Shown: positions 36,641-45,516, numbered from the stretch's first letter. The stretch is 64,000 nucleotides of DNA from Pseudarthrobacter sp. NS4 (GCF_024758005.1 NZ_CP103288.1:4154001-4218000), one strand, 5' to 3'. The notes: a model not told the origin generated them from the letters alone. Numbers and translations: made by a program.

Positions 36641-37039
36641 ATGGCGGAGGAGAAGCATGACATTGACAGCCGCCTGGCGCAGCTGTTGGCCCAGACCGTT
36701 CGGCTCGACCCCGACGCAACCATTGAGCTGACTGTTGTAGTTGACGGCACCATCATTTCGGGGTCTGTGGTGTCGGAGCAGGCTTGGGTGCAGCGGCAGA
36801 ATGACCAGATCCGCATCGGCAACCCCGCTATCGCAGCTGCCTTCGACTCCGCGGCGTCGACCGTCCAGGAACCAACATTGAATGAAGATCCGTACATTCA
36901 CTTTCTTGGCCCCGTGCTCGTCACAGGGGGACGGCAGGTACGTCTGCAGGCAACCAGGGTCAGTCTTCGGAAAGTCTCCGCTTGGAGCATCGGGCGGATG
37001 CCCGCTGACCAGGAATGGCACCGACCAGCATACGAATGA
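36641..37039 (+). CDS. Hypothetical protein
   Basis: 132 residues, family not recognised. Acidic, soluble: MAEEKHDIDSRLAQLLAQTV, a beta-rich TIELTVVVDGTIISGSVVSE, and a later PYIHFLGPVLVTGGRQVRLQ. The ELTVVVDG-TIISG segment weakly recalls gas-vesicle-accessory-like or other small beta-sandwich proteins, not enough for a call. ATG at 36641 has AAAGGGA 7 bases upstream and codon use looks like a real gene. It sits between two gene ruins, so it may be the surviving part of an older locus. Confidence 0.5.
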   Translation: MAEEKHDIDSRLAQLLAQTVRLDPDATIELTVVVDGTIISGSVVSEQAWVQRQNDQIRIGNPAIAAAFDSAASTVQEPTLNEDPYIHFLGPVLVTGGRQVRLQATRVSLRKVSAWSIGRMPADQEWHRPAYE

Positions 37040-37164
37040 AGCCACTCATCGCCGGGGTTCAGAAGCTGTAAGGGCCGAACCGCAAGACAGCCACCCCTGC
37101 CGCAAGCAGCCCCAGCACAGCGTTTACGACGACGTTTGGCACCTCCCGCCGTCGGGCGTCTTCC

Positions 37165-37301
37165 GCAGCTCGTCCGCATCGCATCTTCGATTGGTTCGTA
37201 CGCTTTTTGTTGACGCCCTGGCACCCGAGGACCTTGCAGCGGCCGGCAGGGTTGCGGCGAAGCTTCGGCAGCACCTGAACGAGACGAATGCCAAGCAGTA
37301 G
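37165..37301 (+). pseudogene. C-terminal remnant of a MarR-type regulator
   Basis: The frame ending at 37301 reads SHLRLVRTLFVDALAPEDLA followed by a helical KLRQHLNE tail. It parallels the end of the MarR protein at 61898-62377 (GHVESVRDLFLDALSEQDVR). No N-terminal HTH is found upstream in any frame. The rest of 37040-37376 shows no convincing gene; a 41-codon minus-strand frame at 37059-37184 with one hydrophobic segment overlaps it. Confidence 0.45.
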
Positions 37302-37376
37302 GTTCGGAGATGCATCGGACCCCACTCGGGGCAGCAGTAACGTGGGCTGGCGTCCGGCCACCGCTAAGCTGGCGCC

Positions 37377-39095
37377 ATGGCCAACAAAACCACAGCAGAG
37401 AAGCTTGCCGCCATCCAGAAGGGATACACGCTGGACGGTGCCACCATCGAACTGGGGGCCGCCATTATTGACGGCGAACTCCACAAGGACGCGCCGGTGC
37501 GCCTGCCGCTGGCCATGATGAACAGGCACGGACTGGTGGCCGGCGCCACCGGCACCGGCAAGACCGTCACGCTGCACATGATGGCCGAGCAGCTGTCCGC
37601 TGCCGGCGTCCCGGTCTTCCTGGCGGACATCAAAGGCGACCTCTCCGGGCTGGCCACCGCCGCCGTCGGAAGCGAAAAGCTCGCTGCCCGCACAGAAGGC
37701 ATTGGACAACCCTGGCAGGGGAAGACGTTCCCGGTGGAGTTCCTGGCCCTGGGCGGCGACGGGAACGGAGTCCCGGTGCGGGCCACGGTATCGTCCTTCG
37801 GTCCCATCCTGCTCTCACGCATCATGGAGCTGAATGACACGCAGGAGTCCAGCCTGCAGCTGGTGTTCTACTTTGCGGACAAGAACGGCCTGGAACTCAT
37901 CGACCTCAAGGACCTTCGGGCAGTCATCCAGTTCCTCACCTCCGCCGAAGGCAAGGACCAGCTGGAAGAACTCGGCGGGCTGTCCAAAGCCACCGCCGGA
38001 GTCATCCTGCGGGAACTCGTAAACCTTGAGGCGCAGGGACTCGAGAAGTTCTTTGGCGAACCTGAATTCGATACCGCCGAGCTGCTGCGCACCGCGCCGG
38101 ACGGCCGCGGCGTCATCACCTGCCTGGAGCTGCCGACGCTCCAGACCAAGCCGATGCTGTTCTCCACGTTCCTGATGTGGCTGCTCGCGGACCTGTTCGA
38201 GGACCTCCCGGAGGCCGGAGACCTGGACAAACCGAAACTGGTGTTCTTCCTCGACGAGGCCCACCTGCTCTTCAACGGTGCATCGAAGGCCTTCCTGGAG
38301 GCCATCACCACTAACGTCCGGCTCATCCGGTCCAAGGGCGTGGGCATCTTCTTTGTCACCCAGACCCCCAAGGACGTTCCGGCCGACGTACTGGGCCAGC
38401 TGGCCAACCGCGTGCAGCACGCGCTCCGTGCTTTCACGCCGGAGGACGCCAAGGCTCTCAAGGCGACCGTTTCCACGTTCCCGGTCAGCGACTACGACCT
38501 GGAAGAAACCCTGACCTCCGCAGGCATCGGTGAAGCTGTAGTCACCGTCATGAATGACAGGGGTGCCCCCACTCCCGTGGCGCTCACCCGCCTGCGCGCG
38601 CCCGAGTCCGTCATGGGACCCAGCGATGAAACCCTGGTCCGGAGCACGGTGGCCGGATCCGCCCTGCTTCCCAAGTACGGAACCGCCGTGGACAACCCCT
38701 CCGCCTATGAAAAGCTGACCGGCAAGGCTGCAGCGCCCACCGGCCCTGCAGCACCGGGTGAACCGCCGGTTCCGGATTCCGGCGATCATGGTCAAGGTGC
38801 TTCCGACGACGGCTCGGGGGACCTCGACGCCGAGGCCCGCAGGATCGAGGAGGAGATCCTGGGCCGTCCCAGCAACAGGCCGGTTGCCCGCCGGGACACT
38901 GCACGCCGGGACAGCGCGCCCCGCACGCCGAGGGAGGCCCCTTCCCGGCAGGAGGCGGGCGTTGGGATGATGGACGATCTGGGTGGCGCGCTTGGCGGCG
39001 GGCTGAAAAGCATGGCCCGGTCCATCGGCACCCAGCTGGGGCGTGAACTGCTGCGGGGCGTGTTCGGCACGTCATCCCGGCGTCGCCGCCGCTGA
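37377..39095 (+). CDS. DUF853 / HerA-like ATPase
   Basis: 572 residues of the YjgR/DUF853 family related to HerA-FtsK ATPases. Walker A GATGTGKT at residues 56-63, Walker B LVFFLDEAHLLF near 285, and an arginine-bearing QLANRVQHALRAF near 345. C-terminal ~110 residues are low-complexity and end in a basic RRRRR tail. TAAGCT (37365-37370) is exactly 6 bases before the ATG and no ribosome site is present, so transcription is probably leaderless. Role unknown; DNA or membrane-associated motor activity is expected from the family. Confidence 0.85.
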   Translation: MANKTTAEKLAAIQKGYTLDGATIELGAAIIDGELHKDAPVRLPLAMMNRHGLVAGATGTGKTVTLHMMAEQLSAAGVPVFLADIKGDLSGLATAAVGSEKLAARTEGIGQPWQGKTFPVEFLALGGDGNGVPVRATVSSFGPILLSRIMELNDTQESSLQLVFYFADKNGLELIDLKDLRAVIQFLTSAEGKDQLEELGGLSKATAGVILRELVNLEAQGLEKFFGEPEFDTAELLRTAPDGRGVITCLELPTLQTKPMLFSTFLMWLLADLFEDLPEAGDLDKPKLVFFLDEAHLLFNGASKAFLEAITTNVRLIRSKGVGIFFVTQTPKDVPADVLGQLANRVQHALRAFTPEDAKALKATVSTFPVSDYDLEETLTSAGIGEAVVTVMNDRGAPTPVALTRLRAPESVMGPSDETLVRSTVAGSALLPKYGTAVDNPSAYEKLTGKAAAPTGPAAPGEPPVPDSGDHGQGASDDGSGDLDAEARRIEEEILGRPSNRPVARRDTARRDSAPRTPREAPSRQEAGVGMMDDLGGALGGGLKSMARSIGTQLGRELLRGVFGTSSRRRRR

Positions 39096-39204
39096 CCCGG
39101 CGCTGACCAACGGGCCGCTGGCGCCCGTCCCGCCCGCCGCCGTCGGGCGTTAACCCGGTGATTTTCTTCTACAAAGGGTAGACGCCAACTTCAGTGTGCG
39201 TTCG

Positions 39205-39218
39205 CACTAACGTTAGTG
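39205..39218. promoter_or_regulatory. Perfect 14-bp palindrome before the membrane-anchored protein
   Basis: CACTAACGTTAGTG, exact palindrome with CG centre, 14 bases before the ATG at 39233. Size and symmetry fit a LacI- or TetR-type operator; it would sit in the 5' leader. Confidence 0.5.
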
Positions 39219-39232
39219 TAAGGAACGTGCAG

Positions 39233-40225
39233 ATGAGTCAAGCGTTGGTGAGGATAGCGGCCGGATGGCTGCTGGGCCTCATGCTTGCCGTCGCCGGAGC
39301 CGTTGTTGCCGTGAATATGGTGAACAACACGGTCGCGAGCCCGCAACAGCCGGTGCGTGAATATCTGGACGCGCTGCGGAGCGGCGACGGCGGCAAGGCG
39401 CTGGGACTGTTGCGCGCCACGGTTCCGCCCAGCAACGCCGCAATGCTGGACGGGACAGGGCTGCAGACCGCCGCCTCCCGCCTCGAGAACGTGGAAATCG
39501 GAGACCCGGAGGAACGCCCCGGCGACCAGGTCATCGTGCCCATGGAATACACCATTGACGGCAGCAGGCAGCGCACCGAATTCCTGCTGGAGAAGACCGG
39601 AACCGAATGGATCTTCTTCAACACCTGGGCGTTTGTCCCGGGCCGGCTCCCCACGCTGGACATCACAGTGGTCAATGGCAGCGAAGCCAACGTTAACGGT
39701 GTGCCCGTGAACATGCCCAACGGCAGGAACTCCTTTGCTGTGTTCTACCCGGGTGAGTACGAGGCCTCCCTCAACGGCCAGTACTTCGCCGCCGCCCCAA
39801 CCCGTGCCACAGTGACAGCCCGCGACCGCCCCGTGGCGCCGCTCAACCTGCTGACCCAGGCGACCGGCAGCCTCAAGAAAGACGTTGCGGACAAAGTCAG
39901 GGAGTTCCTGGACGGCTGTGCGGCGGAAGCGGTCAAAGAGCAGAAACTCCAGCCGGACTGCCCGTTCTACTTCGCCAGCAACAACAGGGTCCAGGACGGC
40001 ACCATCAACTGGACCGTCACCGAGTACCCGAACGTATCCATCGAACCCTTCGACGGCCGCTGGCTGGTGGCCCCGCTGGACGGCAAGGCCAAGGTGGAAG
40101 CGCTCCAGCAGAACCTGTTTACCGGCGCCTGGTATCCGCTCGAGGAAGAGGTGGACTTCAGCTTCACCACCCGCCTGGACGTCTCCGGAGACACGGTCAA
40201 GGTCACGCCGCTGCTGAGCTTCTAG
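39233..40225 (+). CDS. Membrane-anchored hypothetical protein
   Basis: 330 residues. One N-terminal membrane segment (about residues 9-30, WLLGLMLAVAGAVVAVNMV) then an extracytoplasmic domain: PVREYLDALRSGDGGKALGLL resembles the start of DUF4878/NTF2-like lipoprotein domains, followed by beta-rich LDITVVNGSEANVNGVPV and YPGEYEASLNGQYF repeats. ATG at 39233 has AAGGA 8 bases upstream, better than the in-frame GTG at 39194. Followed by a terminator. No function assigned. Confidence 0.7.
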   Translation: MSQALVRIAAGWLLGLMLAVAGAVVAVNMVNNTVASPQQPVREYLDALRSGDGGKALGLLRATVPPSNAAMLDGTGLQTAASRLENVEIGDPEERPGDQVIVPMEYTIDGSRQRTEFLLEKTGTEWIFFNTWAFVPGRLPTLDITVVNGSEANVNGVPVNMPNGRNSFAVFYPGEYEASLNGQYFAAAPTRATVTARDRPVAPLNLLTQATGSLKKDVADKVREFLDGCAAEAVKEQKLQPDCPFYFASNNRVQDGTINWTVTEYPNVSIEPFDGRWLVAPLDGKAKVEALQQNLFTGAWYPLEEEVDFSFTTRLDVSGDTVKVTPLLSF

Positions 40226-40274
40226 GCGCCCGCCGGCTCAACGCCCTGACGCTGCGGGCTGCTTCAAACGCAAA

Positions 40275-40314
40275 AGGCTGCCGCCCGTGACGCTTCCGTC
40301 AGGGGCGGCAGCCT
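40275..40314. terminator. Bidirectional terminator
   Basis: 12-bp perfect stem (40275-40286 with 40303-40314) extended by TGACG/CGTCA around a CTTC loop. AAA precedes and TCTTC follows. It lies between two convergent genes. Confidence 0.88.
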
Positions 40315-40356
40315 CTTCAAACAGCTACGGCCTAAACAATGTACGACGGCGGCGCG

Positions 40357-42363
40357 TCAGTCCATGCCGCGAAGGTCGAGTACCAGCTCGGTATCCCCGT
40401 CGCCCTGCAGAACCACCGGAATGCCCCAGTCCTGCTGGTACAGGTGGCACGCGGCGTGGTCGGGGATCTCGCCGTCCTCGGTCTCCGGACCGTCACAGGC
40501 CGCGGCACGGGCGGTGATGTGCAGGACGCCCTCCGGAACGTCGGAGGCGAGCTCCACGGTACGGAGCAGCCCAACTGAGGTTCCGCCGCCGGATACCAGC
40601 AACTCCGGCGGGGTAGACGAAACCTTCAGCTGAGTGGGATCCCCCCAGCGGTCATCCAGCTTCTGCCCGGTGGGGGCAGTGAAGCGGACCGCCAGCTCCA
40701 GCGGGCCGGGTGCCACCGGGCTCTTGGGCCGGTGGGTCTGCGAGGCGCCCTCGTCCACCTGCTGGGCTTCCTTAGGAATGGGGACGTACACCAGCTGGTG
40801 CTGGTTCGCCTCAACCACCACCAGCAGCGGCTCGGAACCGGCCGACTGCGTGTGGTCCACGATGACGTCGGAAGGCTCGGCCAGACCGCGGGCCAGCGTT
40901 GATACCGTGCCGGCGGCCGGGTCGTAGCGGCGGACCGCACCGTTGTAGGTGTCCGCGATTGCCACCGAGCCGTCCGGCAGGACCGTCACACCCAGCGGGT
41001 GCTGCAGGCGTGCCTCGGCTGCGCTGCCGTCCCGGAACCCAAAGTCGAACAAACCCTTGCCGACGGCAGTCTCCACGGTGATGGAACCGTCGTCGCCAAT
41101 GACCAGCTTGCGGAGCGCAGATGTTTCGGAGTCCGCCACCCAGATGTTGCCGTCTGCATCCTCGGCCAGGCCTGAGGACTGGGCGAACCAGGCTTCATGG
41201 GCGGATCCGTCCAGCAGGCCTTCCAGACCATTGCCGGCGGCGATGGCCACGTCCCCGGTGATGGGGTCGAAGCTGAAGATCTGGTGGGTGCCCGCCATGG
41301 CCACCACCACCGCGTTGAGCTTGCGCGACCACACCAGGTCCCAGGGCGAGCTCAGGGAGACTTCCAACGGGTGGTCGCTGAGGCGGCCGGTGAACCCGGC
41401 GGCGTCCTCGTCCACCCGTGCGGGGCCTGTCTCCAGCAGCCGCTGCACACCGTTGCCCGCCAGGGCCGAGGCCTTCCCGTCGGTCAGGGACAGCCCACGA
41501 AGGCGGTGGTTGACGGAGTCGGCAATAACGACGTCGTAGCCCACCTTGGCTGCCACCTCTTCCGGCAGCAGGACCAGGCCCTGGGGTTCGTTGAACTGGG
41601 CAGTCGCCGTGTCACCGGCGGCCGGACCGTCCGCGTAACCCTTGGTGCCGGAGCCGAAGGTGGCCAGGACGGTCTGGAAGTCGGTGCCCAGCTCCACCAG
41701 CCGGTGGTGGCCCGTATCGGTGACCAGCCATGAACCGTGTGTTGCAGCACGTGCTGCTGCGCCGCCGTCGGACGCCTCATCGGGACCGGAACCGCGGCCG
41801 GCGGGAAGGAAGAGCGCCTTGCCGGGGAAGCGCAGGGTGCCGGAGGTCGGCTCGGGCGCCACATAGGGGCCGGAGCCGCGGTGGAGGGTGCCTTTGGCCT
41901 CGTGTTCGGCGATGAGCTCGGGAATCAGCACGGACAGCCCATCGGCGTGTCCTTCACCGGAGAGGTGCGCCACGATGTAGCCCTCGGGGTCGATGACCAC
42001 CAGGGTGGGCCAGGCGCGGGCGGTGTACGCCTTCCAGGTTTCCAGCTCAGGATCGTCCAGGACCGGGTGGTGGATCTCGTAGCGCTCCACGGCGGCGGCC
42101 AGCGCAACCGGATCCGCCTCGTGCTCGAACTTGGGCGAATGGACTCCGACTGTGACCAGCACGTCAGAGAACTCCTCCTCCAGCGGCCGCAGCTCGTCCA
42201 GCACGTGCAGGCAGTTGATGCAGCAGAAGGTCCAGAAATCCAGCAGCACGATCTTGCCGCGCAGGGCTTCAAGGTCCAGTGTTTTGCCGCCGGTGTTCAA
42301 CCAGTTACGGCCCACCAGTTCGGAGGCGCGGACCCGGTGGTGGGTGCGTACGGTTTCGCTCAT
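40357..42363 (-). CDS. NHL-repeat thioredoxin-like protein
   Basis: 668 residues. N-terminal thioredoxin/TlpA fold (about 1-160): GKIVLLDFWTFCCINCLHVL with CCINC at 47-51, and AWPTLVVIDPEG with the cis-Pro. The remainder is a beta-propeller of NHL repeats (FNEPQGLVLLPE, LSSPWDLVWS, LAEDADGNIWVADSETSALR, LQHPLGVTVLPDGSVAIADT) and a C-terminal beta domain. The architecture is that of NHLRC2. No signal peptide, so probably cytoplasmic. Its ATG shares one base with the stop of the CopD-CtaG gene (TGATG), indicating translational coupling with a cytochrome oxidase/copper protein. Confidence 0.87.
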   Translation of the reverse strand: MSETVRTHHRVRASELVGRNWLNTGGKTLDLEALRGKIVLLDFWTFCCINCLHVLDELRPLEEEFSDVLVTVGVHSPKFEHEADPVALAAAVERYEIHHPVLDDPELETWKAYTARAWPTLVVIDPEGYIVAHLSGEGHADGLSVLIPELIAEHEAKGTLHRGSGPYVAPEPTSGTLRFPGKALFLPAGRGSGPDEASDGGAAARAATHGSWLVTDTGHHRLVELGTDFQTVLATFGSGTKGYADGPAAGDTATAQFNEPQGLVLLPEEVAAKVGYDVVIADSVNHRLRGLSLTDGKASALAGNGVQRLLETGPARVDEDAAGFTGRLSDHPLEVSLSSPWDLVWSRKLNAVVVAMAGTHQIFSFDPITGDVAIAAGNGLEGLLDGSAHEAWFAQSSGLAEDADGNIWVADSETSALRKLVIGDDGSITVETAVGKGLFDFGFRDGSAAEARLQHPLGVTVLPDGSVAIADTYNGAVRRYDPAAGTVSTLARGLAEPSDVIVDHTQSAGSEPLLVVVEANQHQLVYVPIPKEAQQVDEGASQTHRPKSPVAPGPLELAVRFTAPTGQKLDDRWGDPTQLKVSSTPPELLVSGGGTSVGLLRTVELASDVPEGVLHITARAAACDGPETEDGEIPDHAACHLYQQDWGIPVVLQGDGDTELVLDLRGMD

Positions 42364-44525
42364 CAGCGTCCTTCCAGCTTTGAGTTGCGTTCAGCCAACT
42401 TGGCGTCGCGTTCGGCCAATTTGGCAAACATATCGTTGTAAGCGGTGAGATCGGCGTCGTTATTCCTGTCCGCCGCCCGGTCCACGCGCTTTGTCTCCCG
42501 TTGGTCTGACCGGGACCACATGACGGCCACGCCGATCGCCACCAGGAGCGTGGGCACCTCGCCAATACCCCAGGCCACTGCACCGCCCGTCTGCTGGTCC
42601 ATCAGCGCGGACTGTCCCCAGTCCCGGCCAAGGTTGCCGAAGTAATCGGCGGCCAGGAGATTGGTGCCGCCCATGATCGCCACGCCAAAGAACGCGTGGA
42701 AGCCCATGGTGGCCAGGAGCAGGAGCAGCCGCATGGGGTACGGCGCACGGCGCGGCAGCGGGTCCGTACCGATCATGCTCAGCACGAAGATGTATCCGGT
42801 GAGCAGGAAGTGCACGATCATCAACTCGTGGCCCACATGCTCGCGCATCGCGAACCCGAACAGGTCAGAGTAGTAGAACAGCACAATGGAGCCGGCAAAG
42901 TTGGCGGCGGCGAACAGCGGATGGGTGACCACCTGCGAGAACTTCGAATGCACGAAGACCAGGATCCATTCGCGGGCCCCGCGCGAGCCGTCACCACGGG
43001 GTTGCAGGGCACGGAGTGCGAGCGTGACCGGGGCGCCCAGCACCAGGAAGATGGGTGCCACCATGGTCAGGGCCATGTGGTCCACCATGTGCGCGGAGAA
43101 CAGCACGCGGCCATAGACCGACGGCGGACCGGAGGTGATGTAGGTGAGCACCAGCAGCCCGATCACCCAGTTTATGGACCGGAACCACTGCCACTTGTCG
43201 CCACGGCGGTAGATCTTTGCCACGCCCAGGAAGTAGGACACCAGCCCGAACAGGGCCGCGGCGATCCAGAGCCAGTCCAGGCGCCACTCCGTCAGCCAGC
43301 GCTCCGGCGTCAGCTCCGGGGGAAGTTCGTAGCCGGTCAGGATGAAGGCAGGCGATGCGTCCGGCGCGAACGTTGTGGGCTGCGGCGGGGCGGAGCGGCT
43401 TAGTGCGACGGCCACGCCCGAGGTAGCGCCCATCAACAGGAGCTCCGCCAGGACCAGCTGCCAAAGGACGCGGCGCGAGGACATCGTGGAGCCCTTGCCG
43501 CCCAGCTGCGGGATCACCCACTGGCGGTGCATGAATCCGATCCCACCCAGGACCAGGGTGGCTGCGGATTTGGCCAGGATCAGCTGACCGTAGTCGGAGC
43601 CAAAAAAATCACCCCAGTTGGTGATCCGGATACTGGCATTGATCACCCCGGAGGCGAACACCAGCACGAAGGCGAAGCCGGCAAGGGAGGAAAACCGCCG
43701 GAGGGTAGGTTCCGTGATGTCTCCGGCCGCCCCTGCCTTGGGGCCGGTAAGGATGCCGGACAGCAGTGCCAGCAGGATGATGCCACCCACCCAGGTACTC
43801 ACTCCCACCAGGTGCAGGCCGAGGGAGTTGATGGCCCCTTCATGGTCCGACGAGCTTGAGGAATGCCCGATCAGTGCCGTGGGGACGAGTCCAATGAGCG
43901 CCAGGATCAGGGTCAGCGCCAGCCCGCCGAGGGACCTGACACCGAACAGCGCGGTGGTCACCACGGCGGCGATGATGATGACGGTAAGCCAGGCGCGGCC
44001 CGTCTCGATATCCGTCATGAAGTACACGAGGGCCTGCGTGAACTCGGCGTCCCCGGATAGCGCCTGCCCTGCTACGTCTGCGTAGGTGAGGACCAGGACT
44101 GCGATGGCCGAGAGGGTCCAGGCGGCGCCTGCAGCAGCCGCGACAGCCAGCGCTCGGCTGAAGGCAGGGTGCTCGCGGCTTTCGTTGCCGTCGTCTTCCC
44201 TGTCCCTGCTGCGCGGTGCCAGGCTCCTGGGCAGGATGGCGACGGCGAAGATCAGTCCGCCGATGACGGTAGCCAGCGAAACGTTGTGGATGGCCTTGCT
44301 GATGGGCAGGCCCCAACGCACCAGCGCACCGGGATCCGATACGCCGCGGGCTGCCGCCGCCCCGGAAAAGATCAGGGCTGCGACGAGACCCAGGAACAGG
44401 GCTGCCAGTCCGGCAACCTGCCAGGGACGTGATATTCCCACGGCGCCGCTGTCCTGGCCCCGGGCTCCCTTACCGGGAGCGGACTGGGGCGTTGTGGAAC
44501 GTGGGGTTGCGGCAGAAGACACCAT
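42363..44525 (-). CDS. CopD-CtaG fusion: copper-transport/cytochrome c oxidase assembly membrane protein
   Basis: 720 residues, about 15 membrane segments. Residues ~35-380 are a CopD domain (HNVSLATVIGGLIFAVAILP, HLVGVSTWVGGIILLALL). Residues ~420-680 are a CtaG/caa3_CtaG domain (FSAHMVDHMALTMVAPIFLVLGAP, GHELMIVHFLLTGYIFVLSMIGTDPLPRR, FHAFFGVAIMGG) with the family's conserved His residues. The C-terminal ~40 residues hold a repeated L-A-E-R-x-x-K motif (FAKLAERDAKLAERNSKLEG). It is expected to deliver copper to the aa3/caa3 oxidase. Followed directly by the overlapping NHL-thioredoxin gene. Confidence 0.88.
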   Translation of the reverse strand: MVSSAATPRSTTPQSAPGKGARGQDSGAVGISRPWQVAGLAALFLGLVAALIFSGAAAARGVSDPGALVRWGLPISKAIHNVSLATVIGGLIFAVAILPRSLAPRSRDREDDGNESREHPAFSRALAVAAAAGAAWTLSAIAVLVLTYADVAGQALSGDAEFTQALVYFMTDIETGRAWLTVIIIAAVVTTALFGVRSLGGLALTLILALIGLVPTALIGHSSSSSDHEGAINSLGLHLVGVSTWVGGIILLALLSGILTGPKAGAAGDITEPTLRRFSSLAGFAFVLVFASGVINASIRITNWGDFFGSDYGQLILAKSAATLVLGGIGFMHRQWVIPQLGGKGSTMSSRRVLWQLVLAELLLMGATSGVAVALSRSAPPQPTTFAPDASPAFILTGYELPPELTPERWLTEWRLDWLWIAAALFGLVSYFLGVAKIYRRGDKWQWFRSINWVIGLLVLTYITSGPPSVYGRVLFSAHMVDHMALTMVAPIFLVLGAPVTLALRALQPRGDGSRGAREWILVFVHSKFSQVVTHPLFAAANFAGSIVLFYYSDLFGFAMREHVGHELMIVHFLLTGYIFVLSMIGTDPLPRRAPYPMRLLLLLATMGFHAFFGVAIMGGTNLLAADYFGNLGRDWGQSALMDQQTGGAVAWGIGEVPTLLVAIGVAVMWSRSDQRETKRVDRAADRNNDADLTAYNDMFAKLAERDAKLAERNSKLEGR

Positions 44526-44576
44526 TCCATTGTCCGCTACGCCTGCCCGGGCCGCGAATCGGCCTTCAATGCAAAA

Positions 44577-44605
44577 GGAGCGGCGACCAATCAGGCCGCC
44601 GCTCC
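44577..44605 (-). terminator. Terminator after the HU gene
   Basis: 9-bp perfect stem GGAGCGGCG/CGCCGCTCC (44577-44585 with 44597-44605), flanked by AAAA and TTTTT that extend the stem. On the minus strand it ends in TTTT, as an intrinsic terminator. Confidence 0.85.
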
Positions 44606-44640
44606 TTTTTCCACGCCGGCTTATGCCGGGAGGAAGAAGC

Positions 44641-44928
44641 TTACTTCTTGTTGGAAACCGCAGCCTTGAGCTTGGAGCCGGCGGTCAGCTTGACGCTGTG
44701 GCCTGCTGCGATCTGGATGGTTTCACCCGTCTGGGGGTTGCGGCCGGTGCGTGCAGCACGGTCGGTGCGCTCGACGGCGAGCCAGCCGGGGATGGTGATC
44801 TTCTCGCCCTCGGCGACAGAAGTCTCGAAAACCTCGAACAGTGCGTCGAGGACGGAGTTGACGGCTGCCTGGCTGGTGCCGGCCTTGCCCGCTACCTCTG
44901 CAACAAGTTCACTACGGTTCTTAGCCAT
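44641..44928 (-). CDS. hup: HU family DNA-binding protein
   Basis: 95 residues, starting MAKNRSELVAEVAGKAGTSQ with the HU fold: helices to residue ~45, then ITIPGWLAVERTDRAARTGRNPQTGETIQI, the DNA-grasping beta arm with the R-x-x-RNPQTG tip. Lacks the long Lys/Ala-rich C-terminal tail of mycobacterial HupB, so it is the short type. ATG at 44928 with AGGAGG 6 bases upstream. Nucleoid packaging; likely strongly expressed. Confidence 0.94.
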   Translation of the reverse strand: MAKNRSELVAEVAGKAGTSQAAVNSVLDALFEVFETSVAEGEKITIPGWLAVERTDRAARTGRNPQTGETIQIAAGHSVKLTAGSKLKAAVSNKK

Positions 44929-45107
44929 TTATGTCCTCCTGGACGGTCATGATTCTGGAGCCTGCACGCGGCATGCGCACAAGCCACTGTTCGAAAACTT
45001 ACCAGCTTGGGAGGTCCCGGTCCGCAAATTCCGCGTGTTTCCGCGACTTTTTGAGGTTAATCACCAGATTCTTGAGGGTTTTTGGCCCTCCCAGCCCGCA
45101 CAGCCTC

Positions 45108-45317
45108 CAACGCTCTCACTTCCTGCACCGTCCCCGAGGACGCTCTCTCACCTCCTGCGGTTTTCCGGGTGACGCTCTCTCACTTCCTGCCGCATTCCTG
45201 GGGATGCTCTCCCACCTCTTGCGGTTTTCCGGGTGACGCTCTCTCACTTCCTGCCGCACTCCTGGGGATGCTCTCCCACCCCTTGCGTCTCCGGGGGATG
45301 CTCTGTCATCGGGAAGG
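45108..45317. repeat. Tandem array of ~22-bp units with 32-bp period (repeat cluster B)
   Basis: Seven units of a motif near GACGCTCTCTCACTTCCTGC begin at 45108, 45139, 45171, 45203, 45235, 45267 and 45297. From 45139 to 45267 the spacing is exactly 32 bases. Two linker types alternate (TTTTCCGGGT and ATTCCTGGG-like), so there is also a 64-base super-repeat. The 556-base gap 44929-45484 between the HU gene and rrn1 has no credible gene. Confidence 0.85.
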
Positions 45318-45484
45318 AGTTCGACGGCGGGTGTTGCCGTTGGGTGTTACCCGCTGTGAGGGAGGGTGGTGGCTTTTCCGGCGGGATGTGCCAGAGGGTC
45401 CGGGGTGTTAACCGGTCGTGGGTGGGGGGCCGGGTTTTTCCGGGCGGGGTGTGTGTGGGGGTTTGGGGGTGGTGGTTAAAGTGG

Positions 45485-45516
45485 GAGAGCCTCCAAACGT
45501 GTGTTTGGAGGCTCTC
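45485..45516 (-). terminator. Terminator of rRNA operon 1
   Basis: Perfect 14-bp stem (45485-45498 with 45503-45516), loop GTGT, just 3' of the 5S gene on the minus strand. Confidence 0.85.

Noticed and set aside
37059..37184. 41-residue minus-strand protein with one hydrophobic segment
   Set aside because: Overlaps the MarR remnant and has no ribosome site; cannot be supported over chance.
45108..45317. CRISPR array
   Set aside because: Units are regularly spaced, but the 10-base linkers are too short and are themselves repeated in two alternating types; no cas genes nearby.
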